From: Paenibacillus senegalensis JC66
GTDB lineage: Bacteria; Bacillota; Bacilli; Paenibacillales; NBRC-103111
DNA length: 64,000 bases
Assembly (NCBI RefSeq): GCF_000285515.1
Contig: NZ_HE610960.1
Location: forward strand, 282,563 to 346,562
Direction of reading: 5' to 3'
The notes beneath the pieces are model-generated. The model was not told where the DNA came from. It saw only the letters and a list, made by a program, of their open reading frames with translations, and searched no databases. Of the stretch, positions 24,843 to 34,319 are shown piece after piece. Both the position numbers and the translations under genes were made by a program. Numbering within the stretch: the first letter of the stretch is position 1; the number at the start of each line of letters is the position of its first letter.

Positions 24843-24861
24843 ATTACGGAGGTTTTATTGA

Positions 24862-25029
24862 ATGAAAGTAGAAGCACCCGAATTTGATATTGCCGACTTG
24901 TCAGGTCACGCTCACTTTATTGAAGAAATGACAGAGCTGGAAGCCCGGATGAGAAAGGAGCTCGGACAACAGATCAATCTGATCGCCTACACGAACGAAG
25001 CGCAATCATCCCCGTCTGCAAAGCAGTAA
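24862..25029 (+). CDS. Small conserved-looking hypothetical protein
   Basis: 55 residues with a good ribosome binding site (CGGAGG, 10 bases before ATG) and its own terminator. Sequence starts MKVEAPEFDIADLSGHAHFI and contains a short coiled coil (EEMTELEARMRKELGQQ). Soluble, acidic. No family recognised. It overlaps a transcript expected from the opposite strand. Confidence 0.6.
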   Translation: MKVEAPEFDIADLSGHAHFIEEMTELEARMRKELGQQINLIAYTNEAQSSPSAKQ

Positions 25030-25038
25030 CAGCCAGGC

Positions 25039-25058
25039 GCCGGCAAGCCGGCTTTTTA
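25039..25058 (+). terminator. Intrinsic terminator after the small gene
   Basis: GCCGG-CAAG-CCGGC followed by TTTTTATTT. It begins 10 bases after the stop and touches the stop codon of the convergent DUF2905 gene. Confidence 0.75.
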
Positions 25059-25277
25059 TTTGCCAAACCAGCGAAACAGCATAAACAATAAAGAGCCTGC
25101 GGCACTGATCAATAAACAGGTCACAATTGGAAAATAAAAGCGGACGTTCTCCTTTTCCACTACGATGTCTCCCGGAAGACGGCCCAGGTTCAGAAAACGT
25201 CCGCCCAGCTGCCAGATCAATCCGAGCACAATCAAAACAACGCCACCGCCAATTAACAGCTTCGCTATCGGGTTCAA
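25056..25277 (-). CDS. DUF2905 family membrane protein
   Basis: 73 residues from TTG 25277, with AAGGGGG 8 bases upstream. Two membrane helices flank the DUF2905 signature GRFLNLGRLPGDIVVEKEN and YFPIVT. Function unknown. The reading frame is open for another 56 codons upstream, through an 18-bp tandem repeat that would code a TNTKA-type tail; the TTG start gives the normal family length. Confidence 0.85.
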   Translation of the reverse strand: MNPIAKLLIGGGVVLIVLGLIWQLGGRFLNLGRLPGDIVVEKENVRFYFPIVTCLLISAAGSLLFMLFRWFGK

Positions 25278-25290
25278 AATTGCCGCCCCC

Positions 25291-25362
25291 TTCGTATTTG
25301 TATTAGCCTTCGTATTTGTATTAGCCCTCGTAATCATTTTAGCCTTCGTGTTCGTCTCAGCT
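25291..25362. repeat. 18-bp tandem repeat before the DUF2905 start
   Basis: Four units: TTCGTATTTGTATTAGCC twice identical (25291-25326), then CTCGTAATCATTTTAGCC and TTCGTGTTCGTCTCAGC. It ends 13 bases before the TTG start of the DUF2905 gene. The period is a multiple of three, keeping the upstream frame open. Confidence 0.85.
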
Positions 25363-25593
25363 TCGTTCGTTGCATAAACTGTGAGGTCTTTGTTGTATGT
25401 TTGCGCCAAGTGCCCTCTATCTCTTCCATTTACTTTCATTAGCATGCATTCACTTACATTTTCACTATTTACTTCTTATTTTTGCTTACTTGTTATTTGT
25501 ACAACCTTATTATGGCTCTAATGCAAAATTCAATGCCCGAAATTAAAAAGCTGCTCCACAAGCAGTTAGTTCTTTATATTCTTAGAATCGCTG

Positions 25594-26607
25594 TTAAGGC
25601 AAATCTGCAATCTCTATCCGCTGGCCTTGAGCAGCAGACAGATTAGAGGCTTCCATCAACCGCGTTAAATCCACAGCCATTTCAATATTTTCAACCGCTT
25701 CCGTACCTTCTAGAATATGCCGGGTCCACTGCGTAAACGCATCCGGGAGCTCATCAGCAAAGCGCTCGAGCTTCTGCCACTGCGGCGCTGCACCATCTTT
25801 GCCCTCTCCGGCACGATAACGGATCGTACGGTCAATATCGGAATAGATCAGGCTGCCCTCGGTTCCATGAACTTCAAGCGTGAACGGCGAATACCGGTTA
25901 ACAAAGCCAGCCTCTACAATCCCGACCGCTCCATTCCTGTAATGCAGCGTGCTGACCGCATTATCTTCCACCTCTTTGCCTGTGACGTAGCCATACACAG
26001 AGTGAACGGCATCCGGCATTCCTAAGATAAGCCGCGTCAAGTACATAGGGTGGCAGCCCAGATCAATCATGGCTCCGCCGCCGCATTCCTGCAGGTTAAA
26101 GAAATGCTGCGGAAGCCAGCCCTGCGGGGCTTGCTCGGTAGCAATCGCGCCATTGTGCGATAATCGGCTGCGCACCAGCGTCAGCTGGCCTAATTGTCCT
26201 GAGCGTACCAATTCCAGGATAGACTGGGTATAGCCAAAATAAAGACGCGGCAAAGAGACGGTTAATTTGACTCCATTACGGCGTACTGCCTCAACAATTT
26301 CCGCAACCTCTGTTAAGGTTGGGGCCACGACTTTTTCCGTAAAAATATGCTTCCCTGCCTCAGCTGCCGCAATCATTATATCGCGATGCATCGTGGTAGG
26401 CGTGTCCACAACGACGGCATCCACTTGAGCAAGCAAATCCGCATAAGAGTCCACGAATGGAACTCCCCGCTTCTCCGCCTCTCTCCTCCCTCTGTCCGGG
26501 ATTTCATCCCAAATACAAACGAGCTCCGTGTTCGGATTCTCCTCAACCTGACGAGCGTAATCACTGGCATGTACATGCCAAAAGCTGGCCATTCCCACTT
26601 TTATCAC
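25594..26607 (-). CDS. Gfo/Idh/MocA-family oxidoreductase with atypical EKP motif
   Basis: 337 residues, GTG start behind AGGAGAA. N-terminal Rossmann domain without the usual GxGxxG (MASFWHVHASDYARQVEEN) and FTEKVVAP in place of EKP. The C-terminal domain has GGGAMIDLGCHPMYLTRLIL. The lysine of EKP is kept but the proline is displaced, so cofactor binding or substrate may differ from the gene at 18580. Substrate unknown. No operon partners. Confidence 0.82.
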   Translation of the reverse strand: MIKVGMASFWHVHASDYARQVEENPNTELVCIWDEIPDRGRREAEKRGVPFVDSYADLLAQVDAVVVDTPTTMHRDIMIAAAEAGKHIFTEKVVAPTLTEVAEIVEAVRRNGVKLTVSLPRLYFGYTQSILELVRSGQLGQLTLVRSRLSHNGAIATEQAPQGWLPQHFFNLQECGGGAMIDLGCHPMYLTRLILGMPDAVHSVYGYVTGKEVEDNAVSTLHYRNGAVGIVEAGFVNRYSPFTLEVHGTEGSLIYSDIDRTIRYRAGEGKDGAAPQWQKLERFADELPDAFTQWTRHILEGTEAVENIEMAVDLTRLMEASNLSAAQGQRIEIADLP

Positions 26608-26868
26608 GGGCTTCTCCTCCTAATCGGCATATGAGAAAAAATGCTATAAACAACCCATTCTTAAATGGATTTGTTGTCTGGATTATACCACTCCAAATCC
26701 TGGGGGAACAAGAATGGTTCCTTCGAGATTTTATAAAAAGCCCGCTTTATTTTATAAATTCTTTATAAATAGCTTATACAATCAAATAGTCCAGCAATAC
26801 AGCGCCGCTTTGTTTCTTACCCCTGGATTTAATTGCAACAAATCATGATAAACGAAAGGAAAATTGCC

Positions 26869-28104
26869 ATGCAGCCCTTAACTACTAACAATCGCATTCA
26901 GCTTCTCGATATCGCCAGAGGCTTGGCCATTCTCGGCATTCTGCTGATCAATATGACCTTCTTCACCACTTCCCTGCAGGCCATCCAGTTCCAATTGGAG
27001 CTATGGCCCGGTTTCTGGGACCGGACGGTCAAGTCCCTGCTTACCTTTTTTGTCTCAGGTAAATTCATTGCTGTGTTTTCATTTTTATTTGGTTACGGCA
27101 TGATTCTAATCAAAGATGGGGTCGCAAGAAGAAACTCTCAAAACCAATCAAAGGGCCGTTTTGCCGCCATTTATTCCCGCCGGCTGTTCGCTTTAGTGCT
27201 GTTCGGCTTAATCCACGGCTTGTTGATCTGGTATGGAGATATCCTTCTGCATTACGCCCTGCTTGGGTTTATTCTTTTGCTGTTCCACAAATGCAAACCA
27301 AGAACGCTGCTGATTTGGGCCTCCCTACTATTGCTTCTGGTTCCGGGACTGATGATGCTGAGCGGAACCTCCGGCAGCTACGAGCTGAGCCCTGAGATGA
27401 AGTCACAAGTCCTTGAATGGGTGGCCATAGAGGAAACGGTCTACAGCAGCGGCACCTGGGGAGAAATCCAGCAGCTGCGGATGCAGAACTGGAATTCTTC
27501 CTTGTTGAACCAGATCATCTTCTATCCGCAAATTCTTGGCCTGTTTCTGTTAGGCGCCTACTTTGCCAAGAAAAAGCTGTTCAACGATCTGGCCGGCAAT
27601 CGCCCAAAGCTGCTGCGAATTGCCGTATGGACCGGCGGATTTGGTTTTCTTACAGCGCTGCTTCCTTTACTGCTCAAGTTTACTGACCTTTCTGATACAG
27701 GGCTTGCCAACCAACTGGAAATCATCCAGTATATGATTGGCCAGCCGTTAGTCGGAGTGTTCTACATTGTGCTGCTGGGTCTCTTGCTCCAGCGGAAAAC
27801 ATGGCAGCGGGTACTAAACCCACTGGCTAATGTTGGCCGCATGGCGTTCACCAACTACTTGCTGCAATCGGTAATATGCACCCTTATTTTCTACAGCTAC
27901 GGGCTGGGCTGGTTCGGCAAGGTTGGCCCTGCCGCTGCATCGCTGCTCGCTATTGCTATCTTTGCGCTGCAGCTGGTGTTAAGCTCGCTGTGGTTCCGGC
28001 GCTTTCGGATCGGGCCTATGGAATGGCTGTGGAGGGGGATTACTTATTTATCCTTTCCCCCTTTATCTGCCACACGGTCTGCGGAGAAATCTACCGAAAG
28101 CTAG
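26869..28104 (+). CDS. DUF418 (YeiB-like) integral membrane protein
   Basis: 411 residues from ATG 26869 (AAAGGA 8 bases upstream). About ten membrane helices. RIQLLDIARGLAILGILLIN near the N-terminus, FSFLFGYGM and the C-terminal GRMAFTNYLLQS plus FRRFRIGPMEWLWR are DUF418 hallmarks. Acyltransferase-3-like fold is suspected for the family, but the substrate is unknown. A strong terminator follows. Confidence 0.88.
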   Translation: MQPLTTNNRIQLLDIARGLAILGILLINMTFFTTSLQAIQFQLELWPGFWDRTVKSLLTFFVSGKFIAVFSFLFGYGMILIKDGVARRNSQNQSKGRFAAIYSRRLFALVLFGLIHGLLIWYGDILLHYALLGFILLLFHKCKPRTLLIWASLLLLLVPGLMMLSGTSGSYELSPEMKSQVLEWVAIEETVYSSGTWGEIQQLRMQNWNSSLLNQIIFYPQILGLFLLGAYFAKKKLFNDLAGNRPKLLRIAVWTGGFGFLTALLPLLLKFTDLSDTGLANQLEIIQYMIGQPLVGVFYIVLLGLLLQRKTWQRVLNPLANVGRMAFTNYLLQSVICTLIFYSYGLGWFGKVGPAAASLLAIAIFALQLVLSSLWFRRFRIGPMEWLWRGITYLSFPPLSATRSAEKSTES

Positions 28105-28186
28105 ATGCACAAACGAGCTGTCCGAAAAGTCACAGTTCAACCTTATAACAATAAAGGGAGAGGCTGTCCAATAAGTCCCCAAAATG

Positions 28187-28222
28187 AAAAGTTGGGCGGA
28201 AATTTTCCGTCCAACTTTTTTT
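28187..28222 (+). terminator. Intrinsic terminator after DUF418 gene
   Basis: AAAAGTTGGGCGGAA pairs with TTCCGTCCAACTTTT (one G-T pair) around AATT, followed by more T. An A run precedes it, so it could also act on the minus strand. Confidence 0.88.
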
Positions 28223-28259
28223 GTACAGCTGCAATTGCTCCAGCTCCTTAATAGCTTAA

Positions 28260-28720
28260 AAGCCTCTGTATTTGTACGACATTTCTGTGAATATAAAACG
28301 CCCCACATGATGAGCACTCTCCGGTAATCGGCCTTAATCCCATAACTTGCTGCGAAATTTCGTCTGAAACACTGATGGCATCTCCTTATACCCCGGCATT
28401 TGTACGATTTGTCATACAAATCTCGGGTAATTGCCCTTCAATCCCCTGCATTTATACGATTTGTCATACAAATCCTGGGTAATCGCCCTTTAATCCCCTG
28501 CATTTGTACGACGTTTCATACAAATCTCCGAAAATCGCACTTCAACCCATGCTTTTGTACGACATTTCGTACAAAGCGCCACAAAGCGCAGGCAACAAGC
28601 CTGCGAACCCCGCCAACCTTGGCTATTTTCATGCTGGGGTTGTGCCAGAGAATTCAATGGCATGACCTTTTTCGTATAAAACGATGGGTGCAAGCCCTTA
28701 ACCCCTTAAATTTGTAGCAG
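28260..28720 (+). repeat. Dispersed 52-bp hairpin-array element, copy 2
   Basis: Head region with GCGAAATTTCGTC followed by AAACACTG, then four units at 28397, 28449, 28501 and 28552 with the same order of cores as copy 1 (CGATTTGTCA twice, CGACGTTTCA, CGACATTTCG). The tail follows: CCGCCAACCTTGGCTATTTT, then ATTCAATGGCATGACC. Nothing else seen in the gap 28223-28741. Confidence 0.9.
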
Positions 28721-28741
28721 CCCCGATTTTAATGCGTTATT

Positions 28742-30181
28742 TCAAAACGGATAAGATTTAATTCTAAATGAAACGTACGCACCGCCTTCTGCGCGGTTGG
28801 AAAGCGATGCCGTTCCCCCATGCTTCTCCGCCAATGTTTTAACAATGTAGAGCCCTAATCCGGCATGACCCTTATTCCGGGTGCGCGACGGGTCTCCCTG
28901 ATAAAACTTTTGAAACAGATAGGACATATCCTTGGCGGCAAAGCCCGGACCGCTGTCCTCAACCTCCATAACCGCCTGATTCTCCTCAAGCGTTATGCGC
29001 CATAGAATCGTTCCTCCGGGTGGCGTGAAGCGCATGCTGTTGCCGAGCACGTTATCGAGCATTTGCTCCAGCCTGTGGCTATCGACCGTCATCCATCCAT
29101 TATTGCGGCGCAGAATCAGCTCCGGCACGAATTCAATCTGTTTAGCTTCGCATAAAAGTTTATATTCCTCTATTTTACTCTGGCTGAATGCCACTAGATC
29201 CGTATTCTGAAAGGTAAGGGCAAAATCAAGCCGTTCGATTTCTGAAACAGCGTTCATTTCATTGAGCAGCCGAACTGCCCGTTCGGTGCTTTTGCGAATC
29301 GTCTGCAAATAATCCTCCAGCCGTTCAGCTCTCTTCGATTCGTTCTCCAGAAGATTATCAACATGCCCCTGAACGATTGTAAGCGGCGTTCTTAAATCAT
29401 GAGCCAGCGCTGCTACCATATCTCGCCGTTCCTGCTCCATTTGCCATTGTGCTTGCAAGGAAGCATGCAGTGCACTCCGCATCTCCTCAAATGCGGAAGC
29501 AAGCTGGGTGATCTCCTTCGAGCCTCCCTCGCCCGTGAAGGTAAAATCAAGATCCTGCCGCTGGATTCGTTCAGCCCCTTGAATAAGTCTCGATATAGGC
29601 GGCTCCAGCCTTTTCCCTACCTTGCGGGCCAGCAGCAGAGTAAACAATAAAATAAAGAGAAACGGCGCCGCCATATTACCGATGATAAACAGCAAAATAA
29701 AAGCTGAATTGCTCGAATTGCTCGATACAAGATCAAGAGAGTAGCGAAAAATAATCGCGCCGGACAAATGCCCCTGCTCATTCATTACCGGGTGATAGGA
29801 ATGAAATTTGCCGTTTTTGTATTGTGTGGTATTTAGACTGTCTACTATTTCATTCGGACTGGATACCCAGCTTTCCTCTGTTGAACCATACACGGGCTCG
29901 CCGGACAGAGCTACCACCTGATAATCCATCCCTTCAAGCGGGACGACTTCTTCAAGCTCCTCCTGAAACTCCCGCTGCAGCAGCTTTTCTTCATTCTCGC
30001 GGACAAACAATGCAATGTCTGGTATCTGCTGTTCGTAATGATTAGCCGGCTGGAATTTGTCGCTATACGTCTTAAGAAAGTATATGCTTGCTCCCCATAC
30101 AGCTAACGTACACACGATGCTGAGCAGGAATGTAATAGCTAAGGTAATGGCGAATTGGCTGCGGAAGGATAGCTTCTTCAT
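28742..30181 (-). CDS. Sensor histidine kinase (HisKA/HATPase_c)
   Basis: 479 residues from ATG 30181. Two membrane segments (about 8-30 and 160-185) flank an extracytoplasmic sensor domain; HAMP follows (about 185-240), then HisKA with AALAHDLRTPL (phospho-acceptor His) and HATPase_c with N box NVLGNSMRFTPPGG and G box DSGPGF. The start overlaps the response-regulator stop as TAATG, so the pair is coupled. The stimulus is unknown. Confidence 0.93.
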   Translation of the reverse strand: MKKLSFRSQFAITLAITFLLSIVCTLAVWGASIYFLKTYSDKFQPANHYEQQIPDIALFVRENEEKLLQREFQEELEEVVPLEGMDYQVVALSGEPVYGSTEESWVSSPNEIVDSLNTTQYKNGKFHSYHPVMNEQGHLSGAIIFRYSLDLVSSNSSNSAFILLFIIGNMAAPFLFILLFTLLLARKVGKRLEPPISRLIQGAERIQRQDLDFTFTGEGGSKEITQLASAFEEMRSALHASLQAQWQMEQERRDMVAALAHDLRTPLTIVQGHVDNLLENESKRAERLEDYLQTIRKSTERAVRLLNEMNAVSEIERLDFALTFQNTDLVAFSQSKIEEYKLLCEAKQIEFVPELILRRNNGWMTVDSHRLEQMLDNVLGNSMRFTPPGGTILWRITLEENQAVMEVEDSGPGFAAKDMSYLFQKFYQGDPSRTRNKGHAGLGLYIVKTLAEKHGGTASLSNRAEGGAYVSFRIKSYPF

Positions 30182-30870
30182 TAGCGGTTTTTCTCCCATT
30201 TGTACCCTACGCCCCATACCGTAGCAATATAGGTTCGCCCGGGATCAGCCTCGGCAAGCTTTGCTCTGATTTTCTTGATATGTTCCGTGACTGTGGTAGC
30301 ATCCCCCTCAGCGTTGAAGCCCCACACCTTCTCATAAATTTGCTCGCGCGTGAATACCTGTCCGGGATGAATGAGCAGGAACTGGACGATTTCCAGCTCC
30401 CGGTTGGTCAATGGAACCTGGCGGTTGCGAATATACAGCTCATAGGCGCCCGCGTCCAGCGTAAGATCCTGATCATGCAGCAGCTGCCTGGGCGTGCCTG
30501 AACCGCTTCGCTGTTCCCGGCGCAGGTGAGCAGCAATCCTCGCTTTCATCTCTTTTACACTGAATGGTTTGACCATATAATCGTCGCCGCCAACCATCAG
30601 TCCTTTTACCCGATCCTCCTCACTCTGCCGCGCACTCAGAAATAAAATCGGGCAGGAAACCCTTTCCCGGATTGCCTGACAAACTTCCCACCCGTTCATG
30701 CCGGGCATCATAACGTCCAGGATGATCAAGTCAGGCTGTTCGCCAAGATGGTTAAACACCTCTTCTCCGCTGTAAGCTGTTAACACACGGTAGTCATCAT
30801 CCATTAAAGCATCTTGCAGAAAGTCGATGATTTCGGGTTCATCATCAACAATAAGAATCGTTTGTTTCAT
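30181..30870 (-). CDS. OmpR/PhoB-family response regulator
   Basis: 229 residues from ATG 30870 (MKQTILIVDDEPEI). Receiver domain with acidic pair DD, phospho-acceptor in LIILDVMMPGMNG and conserved K in YMVKPFS. Winged-helix output domain with LTNRELEIVQFLL and VWGFNAEGDATTV. First gene of a two-gene unit with the kinase. An ATG four codons upstream is possible. Confidence 0.93.
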   Translation of the reverse strand: MKQTILIVDDEPEIIDFLQDALMDDDYRVLTAYSGEEVFNHLGEQPDLIILDVMMPGMNGWEVCQAIRERVSCPILFLSARQSEEDRVKGLMVGGDDYMVKPFSVKEMKARIAAHLRREQRSGSGTPRQLLHDQDLTLDAGAYELYIRNRQVPLTNRELEIVQFLLIHPGQVFTREQIYEKVWGFNAEGDATTVTEHIKKIRAKLAEADPGRTYIATVWGVGYKWEKNR

Positions 30871-30954
30871 GCAATAATCCATCCTATCCCTCTCTGTGAG
30901 CTTTTCTTGCAGCTGTCCATCATGTATTTGTTGATCTCCTACTCCCGTGCTCGC

Positions 30955-32157
30955 TCATAACGCGTCACCTGCAATCTTGTTCAGCACAGAGGCGGCCGCA
31001 CCGATTACGATCGCTTCCTCTCCAAGCTTACCCAAGCTGAAGTGAACCTCATACAAGGAGGCTGTATGGGTTTTACTTTTCGCTACGTCCGCGGCCACCT
31101 GAAAATATGCCGGATCGGCGTTAAGCAAGGGCCCGCCAAGAATTACCTTTTGCGGATGCAGCATATTGATCGCATTTGCCAATCCGATACCAAAATAAAC
31201 AGCGGATTGGTGAAATAATTCCCGGACAAGTTGATCACCCTGCTTAAGAGCATAGACCAGCTGCTCGAATTGTACAGATTCCGGAGGAATCTCCTCCAGA
31301 TAAATGCTCTTTCGTCCCTGCTTGAGCCTGGCTCTCGCCTGATGCTCCAAGGCTGAGATGGTCGCATAGTTTTCCAGACTGCCATAATTCCCGCCTGCCT
31401 GAAGCCGGGGGCCATCACTTTGAACGACCATATGACCTAAGGAATCTTCCAAATCAGCCGCACCGTATACGATTTTCCCATCGCTCATCACAGCCGAGCG
31501 CAAGCCTACACCGGCATGCACATATAGTAAATGCTTGGCGCTCCCCTTCATCGTAGACCAATATTCTCCGAGAATCGCCATATTAGCTCCGTTATCCAGT
31601 ACAACCGGAAGTGACAGCTCCTGCTCCAGCAGCTCGCGAATCGGCACACCGTACCAGCCCTCCGCGGGAAAGTGCTGAGGATAGATGAAGCCAGTCGTAC
31701 GGTCAAGCGGGCCGACGGCGCCAAGTCCCATGCCCATAATCGAAGAAAAAGCCAGCCCTAAAGGCTCAATCATAGCGTGAACAGCAGCCGCAATTTCTTT
31801 AACCAGCACGTCAGGGGTTAAAGTGGCGTCCATCTCCCACCGGCGGGAAGCCAGCTTTTCCAGCCGCATATTACACAGGATCAGCAGTGAGTTCTTGCGG
31901 GAAATATCGAGACCCAGCACATACCCGTAATCCGGATTAATGCGATACAGGATCGGACGGCGCCCCCCTGTTGATTCGCCAAAGCCGGACTCAATAATCA
32001 GCCCTTGTCCGCACATTTCCTCCAAGGTGCGGGTCATCGTGCTTAGCGACCAGCCCGTAGCCTCCAACAGCTGGACCTTAGACACCTGATCCTGTTTGCG
32101 AATAAGACGGTATAATGCTCTAGCTTTATCGCCCGCGATAGACTTGATTGATTCCAT
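30955..32157 (-). CDS. ROK-family transcriptional regulator
   Basis: 400 residues. N-terminal winged HTH (about 12-70) followed by a ROK sugar-kinase-like domain (GLDISRKNSLLIL, VLDNGANMAILGEYW, KVILGGP). The zinc-binding CXCGXXGC motif of most ROK proteins is absent: the region after HMVVQSDGP reads LQAGGNYGSLENY. Likely a sugar-responsive repressor of XylR/NagC type; the target is not adjacent. GGAGG precedes the ATG. Confidence 0.85.
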   Translation of the reverse strand: MESIKSIAGDKARALYRLIRKQDQVSKVQLLEATGWSLSTMTRTLEEMCGQGLIIESGFGESTGGRRPILYRINPDYGYVLGLDISRKNSLLILCNMRLEKLASRRWEMDATLTPDVLVKEIAAAVHAMIEPLGLAFSSIMGMGLGAVGPLDRTTGFIYPQHFPAEGWYGVPIRELLEQELSLPVVLDNGANMAILGEYWSTMKGSAKHLLYVHAGVGLRSAVMSDGKIVYGAADLEDSLGHMVVQSDGPRLQAGGNYGSLENYATISALEHQARARLKQGRKSIYLEEIPPESVQFEQLVYALKQGDQLVRELFHQSAVYFGIGLANAINMLHPQKVILGGPLLNADPAYFQVAADVAKSKTHTASLYEVHFSLGKLGEEAIVIGAAASVLNKIAGDAL

Positions 32158-32395
32158 GGCAGCAGCCTCCTCCCTATGTTTCCAAATTATACACGACAGC
32201 AGCAGCCAGTTCGATTTTCCTTTCTACTTTTATCCATTCAGGAATTTTCTTCCTTGATATTACAAAAATTTCTACCGAATGATACATTCTCTTTGTTTTA
32301 TTCTCATGAATTCATCATACTTTATTTCATAATGGAATAAAGTATGTTAAGATCAGCTTAACTATTATTAACTGACATACTAATGAGGAAGAGAG

Positions 32396-33013
32396 GTGAC
32401 CCCTGAGCTTATGAAAGAAAAGGATAGCTGCATTTCGAGCTCGGAATCCTGGCTCCATACCTTGCAAATCGGCTGGGCATTTATGAAGATCAGTCCTATA
32501 GCTTTTGGCGGGGGGTTCTCGATGATTCCCCTGATGGCCAGGGAAGTGGTTACCCGCAAGCAATGGATGAGCGATAAGCAGTGGGAGGAAGCCATTACTG
32601 CAGCTACCAGCGTACCTGGCGGGGTCGGCATCAATGCAGCCGCTTATATCGGGTACAGGCTGCAGGGCTGGCGGGGATTGGCGGCAGCAGTAAGCGGTAT
32701 GATTTTCCCCTCTTTCATTATCGTGCTGGCTATGGTGGTCTTTTTCACCCGATTGAATGAACACCCCGCAGTGCTTGCAGCCATGAAGGGCGTGCAAGTC
32801 GGTGTTACAGCCCTAATCGCTCACATTGGCGCCAGGATGTTTCGTTCCTCTGTGCGGGATCTAAAGGTGTTCGCCTTGTTCGCGGTTAGCCTGGCTCTGC
32901 TCATCCTGTTCTCCGTTCCACCTGCCTACCTGCTGGCGGGAGGCATAGCTGCAGGCTTCTTATGGTATGCCCTCCGTCAAAAACAACAGCAAAAGCGACA
33001 GCCTAGAAGGTGA
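32396..33013 (+). CDS. Chromate transporter, N-half type (ChrA short form)
   Basis: 205 residues, GTG start with GAGG 7 bases upstream. Six or so membrane helices. PIAFGGGFSMIPLMAREVV near the N-terminus and SVPGGVGINAAAYIGY are ChrA domain motifs. Its stop overlaps the GTG of the next ChrA gene (GTGA). Such pairs work as heterodimeric CHR3-type transporters; chromate efflux is the family annotation and the physiological anion is not proven. Confidence 0.88.
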   Translation: MTPELMKEKDSCISSSESWLHTLQIGWAFMKISPIAFGGGFSMIPLMAREVVTRKQWMSDKQWEEAITAATSVPGGVGINAAAYIGYRLQGWRGLAAAVSGMIFPSFIIVLAMVVFFTRLNEHPAVLAAMKGVQVGVTALIAHIGARMFRSSVRDLKVFALFAVSLALLILFSVPPAYLLAGGIAAGFLWYALRQKQQQKRQPRR

Positions 33014-33552
33014 ACTTATTGATCTGGTTATTGTTTTGGTCGTTTTTTAAAATTGGTCTTCTGTCATTTGGCGGGGGGTATGCCATGCTTCCCATCATTG
33101 AAAGCGAGGTTGCCCGTTATGAATGGATGAGCGGAAACGCTTATGCTCAGACGGTAGCATTAGTCAGTCTCGCACCTGGACCGCTGGCGGCGAACATGGC
33201 CGTCTCCGTCGGCTATCATACAGCAGGCATTGCCGGCAGCGCAGCCGCTATGGCCGGTTTTGTCACGCCCTCTATTCTGCTTATCGTTCTTATTGTCGTT
33301 ATCAGCCAACGCTTTGCCAACAAGGAGCTCGATTCTTTTTACTATGGCATAAGGCCTGTGATTGTTGCTTTTGTTTTTTATGGCGCCTTCCGGATGGCCC
33401 AGTCTACCCCTCTCCTGCACTCCTCCCCGGCCGACATGGCTATTACCTGGATCATCGCTGCAGCAGCCTACCTGTCATTCTCCCGCTTCCATCTTCACCC
33501 GCTGCTTGTTTTGTCAGGCTCAGGTGTGGCTGGCTGGCTTCTTTTCCAATGA
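33010..33552 (+). CDS. Chromate transporter, second half type (ChrA short form)
   Basis: 180 residues. LLSFGGGYAMLPIIESEV and SLAPGPLAANMAVSVGY are the matching ChrA motifs. Translationally coupled to the previous gene by a four-base overlap. The two together correspond to the single 424-residue ChrA encoded at 54265-55539. Confidence 0.88.
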   Translation: MNLLIWLLFWSFFKIGLLSFGGGYAMLPIIESEVARYEWMSGNAYAQTVALVSLAPGPLAANMAVSVGYHTAGIAGSAAAMAGFVTPSILLIVLIVVISQRFANKELDSFYYGIRPVIVAFVFYGAFRMAQSTPLLHSSPADMAITWIIAAAAYLSFSRFHLHPLLVLSGSGVAGWLLFQ

Positions 33553-33633
33553 ACGGATAATCAGAATCAAGCTGGCGCACTCTAAACATTAAGACTTACC
33601 CCACGATTACAAAGAAAAGAAGTGCAAACTATT

Positions 33634-33954
33634 ATGCCCCGTCAATCGGAGCCTTTAAACGAGCATTCTGCGGACGACCTTATTTCAGCCAGCCAAGCTG
33701 CCGGCTCTCAGTCCAATGCTGTTGAACCCGCGTATCCTATCAATGAAGCAGCGAGGAATATTTCTTTATACGGCAACAACACGGGAACAGAAGGCTACAA
33801 TGCATCGCTGGAAGCCGATACAGCAGAGCATCCGGCATTGGACGCAAACCATGCACAAGCCTCCGAGCAATCCGAGCAACCGTTACAAGCAGCGGATACA
33901 AGGATTCACTCCGAGAAATTGCGCTATGAGAACGCCGATAACATCTATGAATAA
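33634..33954 (+). CDS. Acidic low-complexity hypothetical protein
   Basis: 106 residues from ATG 33634; GTG 33622 would add four. Rich in Ala, Ser, Glu, Asn and Gln with no hydrophobic core, probably disordered (EHPALDANHAQASEQSEQ). The ribosome binding site is weak (AAAGAAAAGAA). No family recognised. It precedes another small acidic protein on the same strand. Confidence 0.5.
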   Translation: MPRQSEPLNEHSADDLISASQAAGSQSNAVEPAYPINEAARNISLYGNNTGTEGYNASLEADTAEHPALDANHAQASEQSEQPLQAADTRIHSEKLRYENADNIYE

Positions 33955-34008
33955 GCCAGCCGCTTTACAGCCGGCATAGTGCTTTAATCTAACTTAAGAG
34001 GTGAACGC

Positions 34009-34242
34009 ATGACAGATAAAAAAAATGAGGAGCACCTTACCGACCGGTGGTTCGCTTCCGCCAAGGAACAGGAGTATTACACGAAAATTATTGAGCAAAC
34101 CTCAGAGGAAACAGCGGGCATCCCTACTCCTCCTGACCAGGAGCATATGGCGGCTACCGATGGAGTCGATGAGTTTGTTGAGAAAGCGATGGATCAAATT
34201 CAGGAAACCCTGTTTCCTGAAGAAGAAGAGGACTCTCGATGA
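34009..34242 (+). CDS. Small acidic hypothetical protein
   Basis: 77 residues, start ATG 34009 with AGAGGTG 6 bases upstream. Acidic (ends FPEEEEDSR), with a DRWFASAKEQEYYTKIIEQ helix. Soluble. No family recognised. Likely co-transcribed with the preceding gene (54-base gap). Confidence 0.6.
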   Translation: MTDKKNEEHLTDRWFASAKEQEYYTKIIEQTSEETAGIPTPPDQEHMAATDGVDEFVEKAMDQIQETLFPEEEEDSR

Positions 34243-34319
34243 GTCCTCTAAATTATTGCAACGCACCTCAATGGTAACGCACCCTAACCGGCAATCGCCG
34301 CTTTCGCTTTAATGTTAGC

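Noticed and set aside
28105-28185. Possible insertion-sequence ends (GCTGTCCGAAAAGTC and GCTGTCCAATAAGTC)
   Set aside because: Resembles terminal repeats of Bacillota insertion sequences, but both are short, in direct orientation and without any transposase between them.
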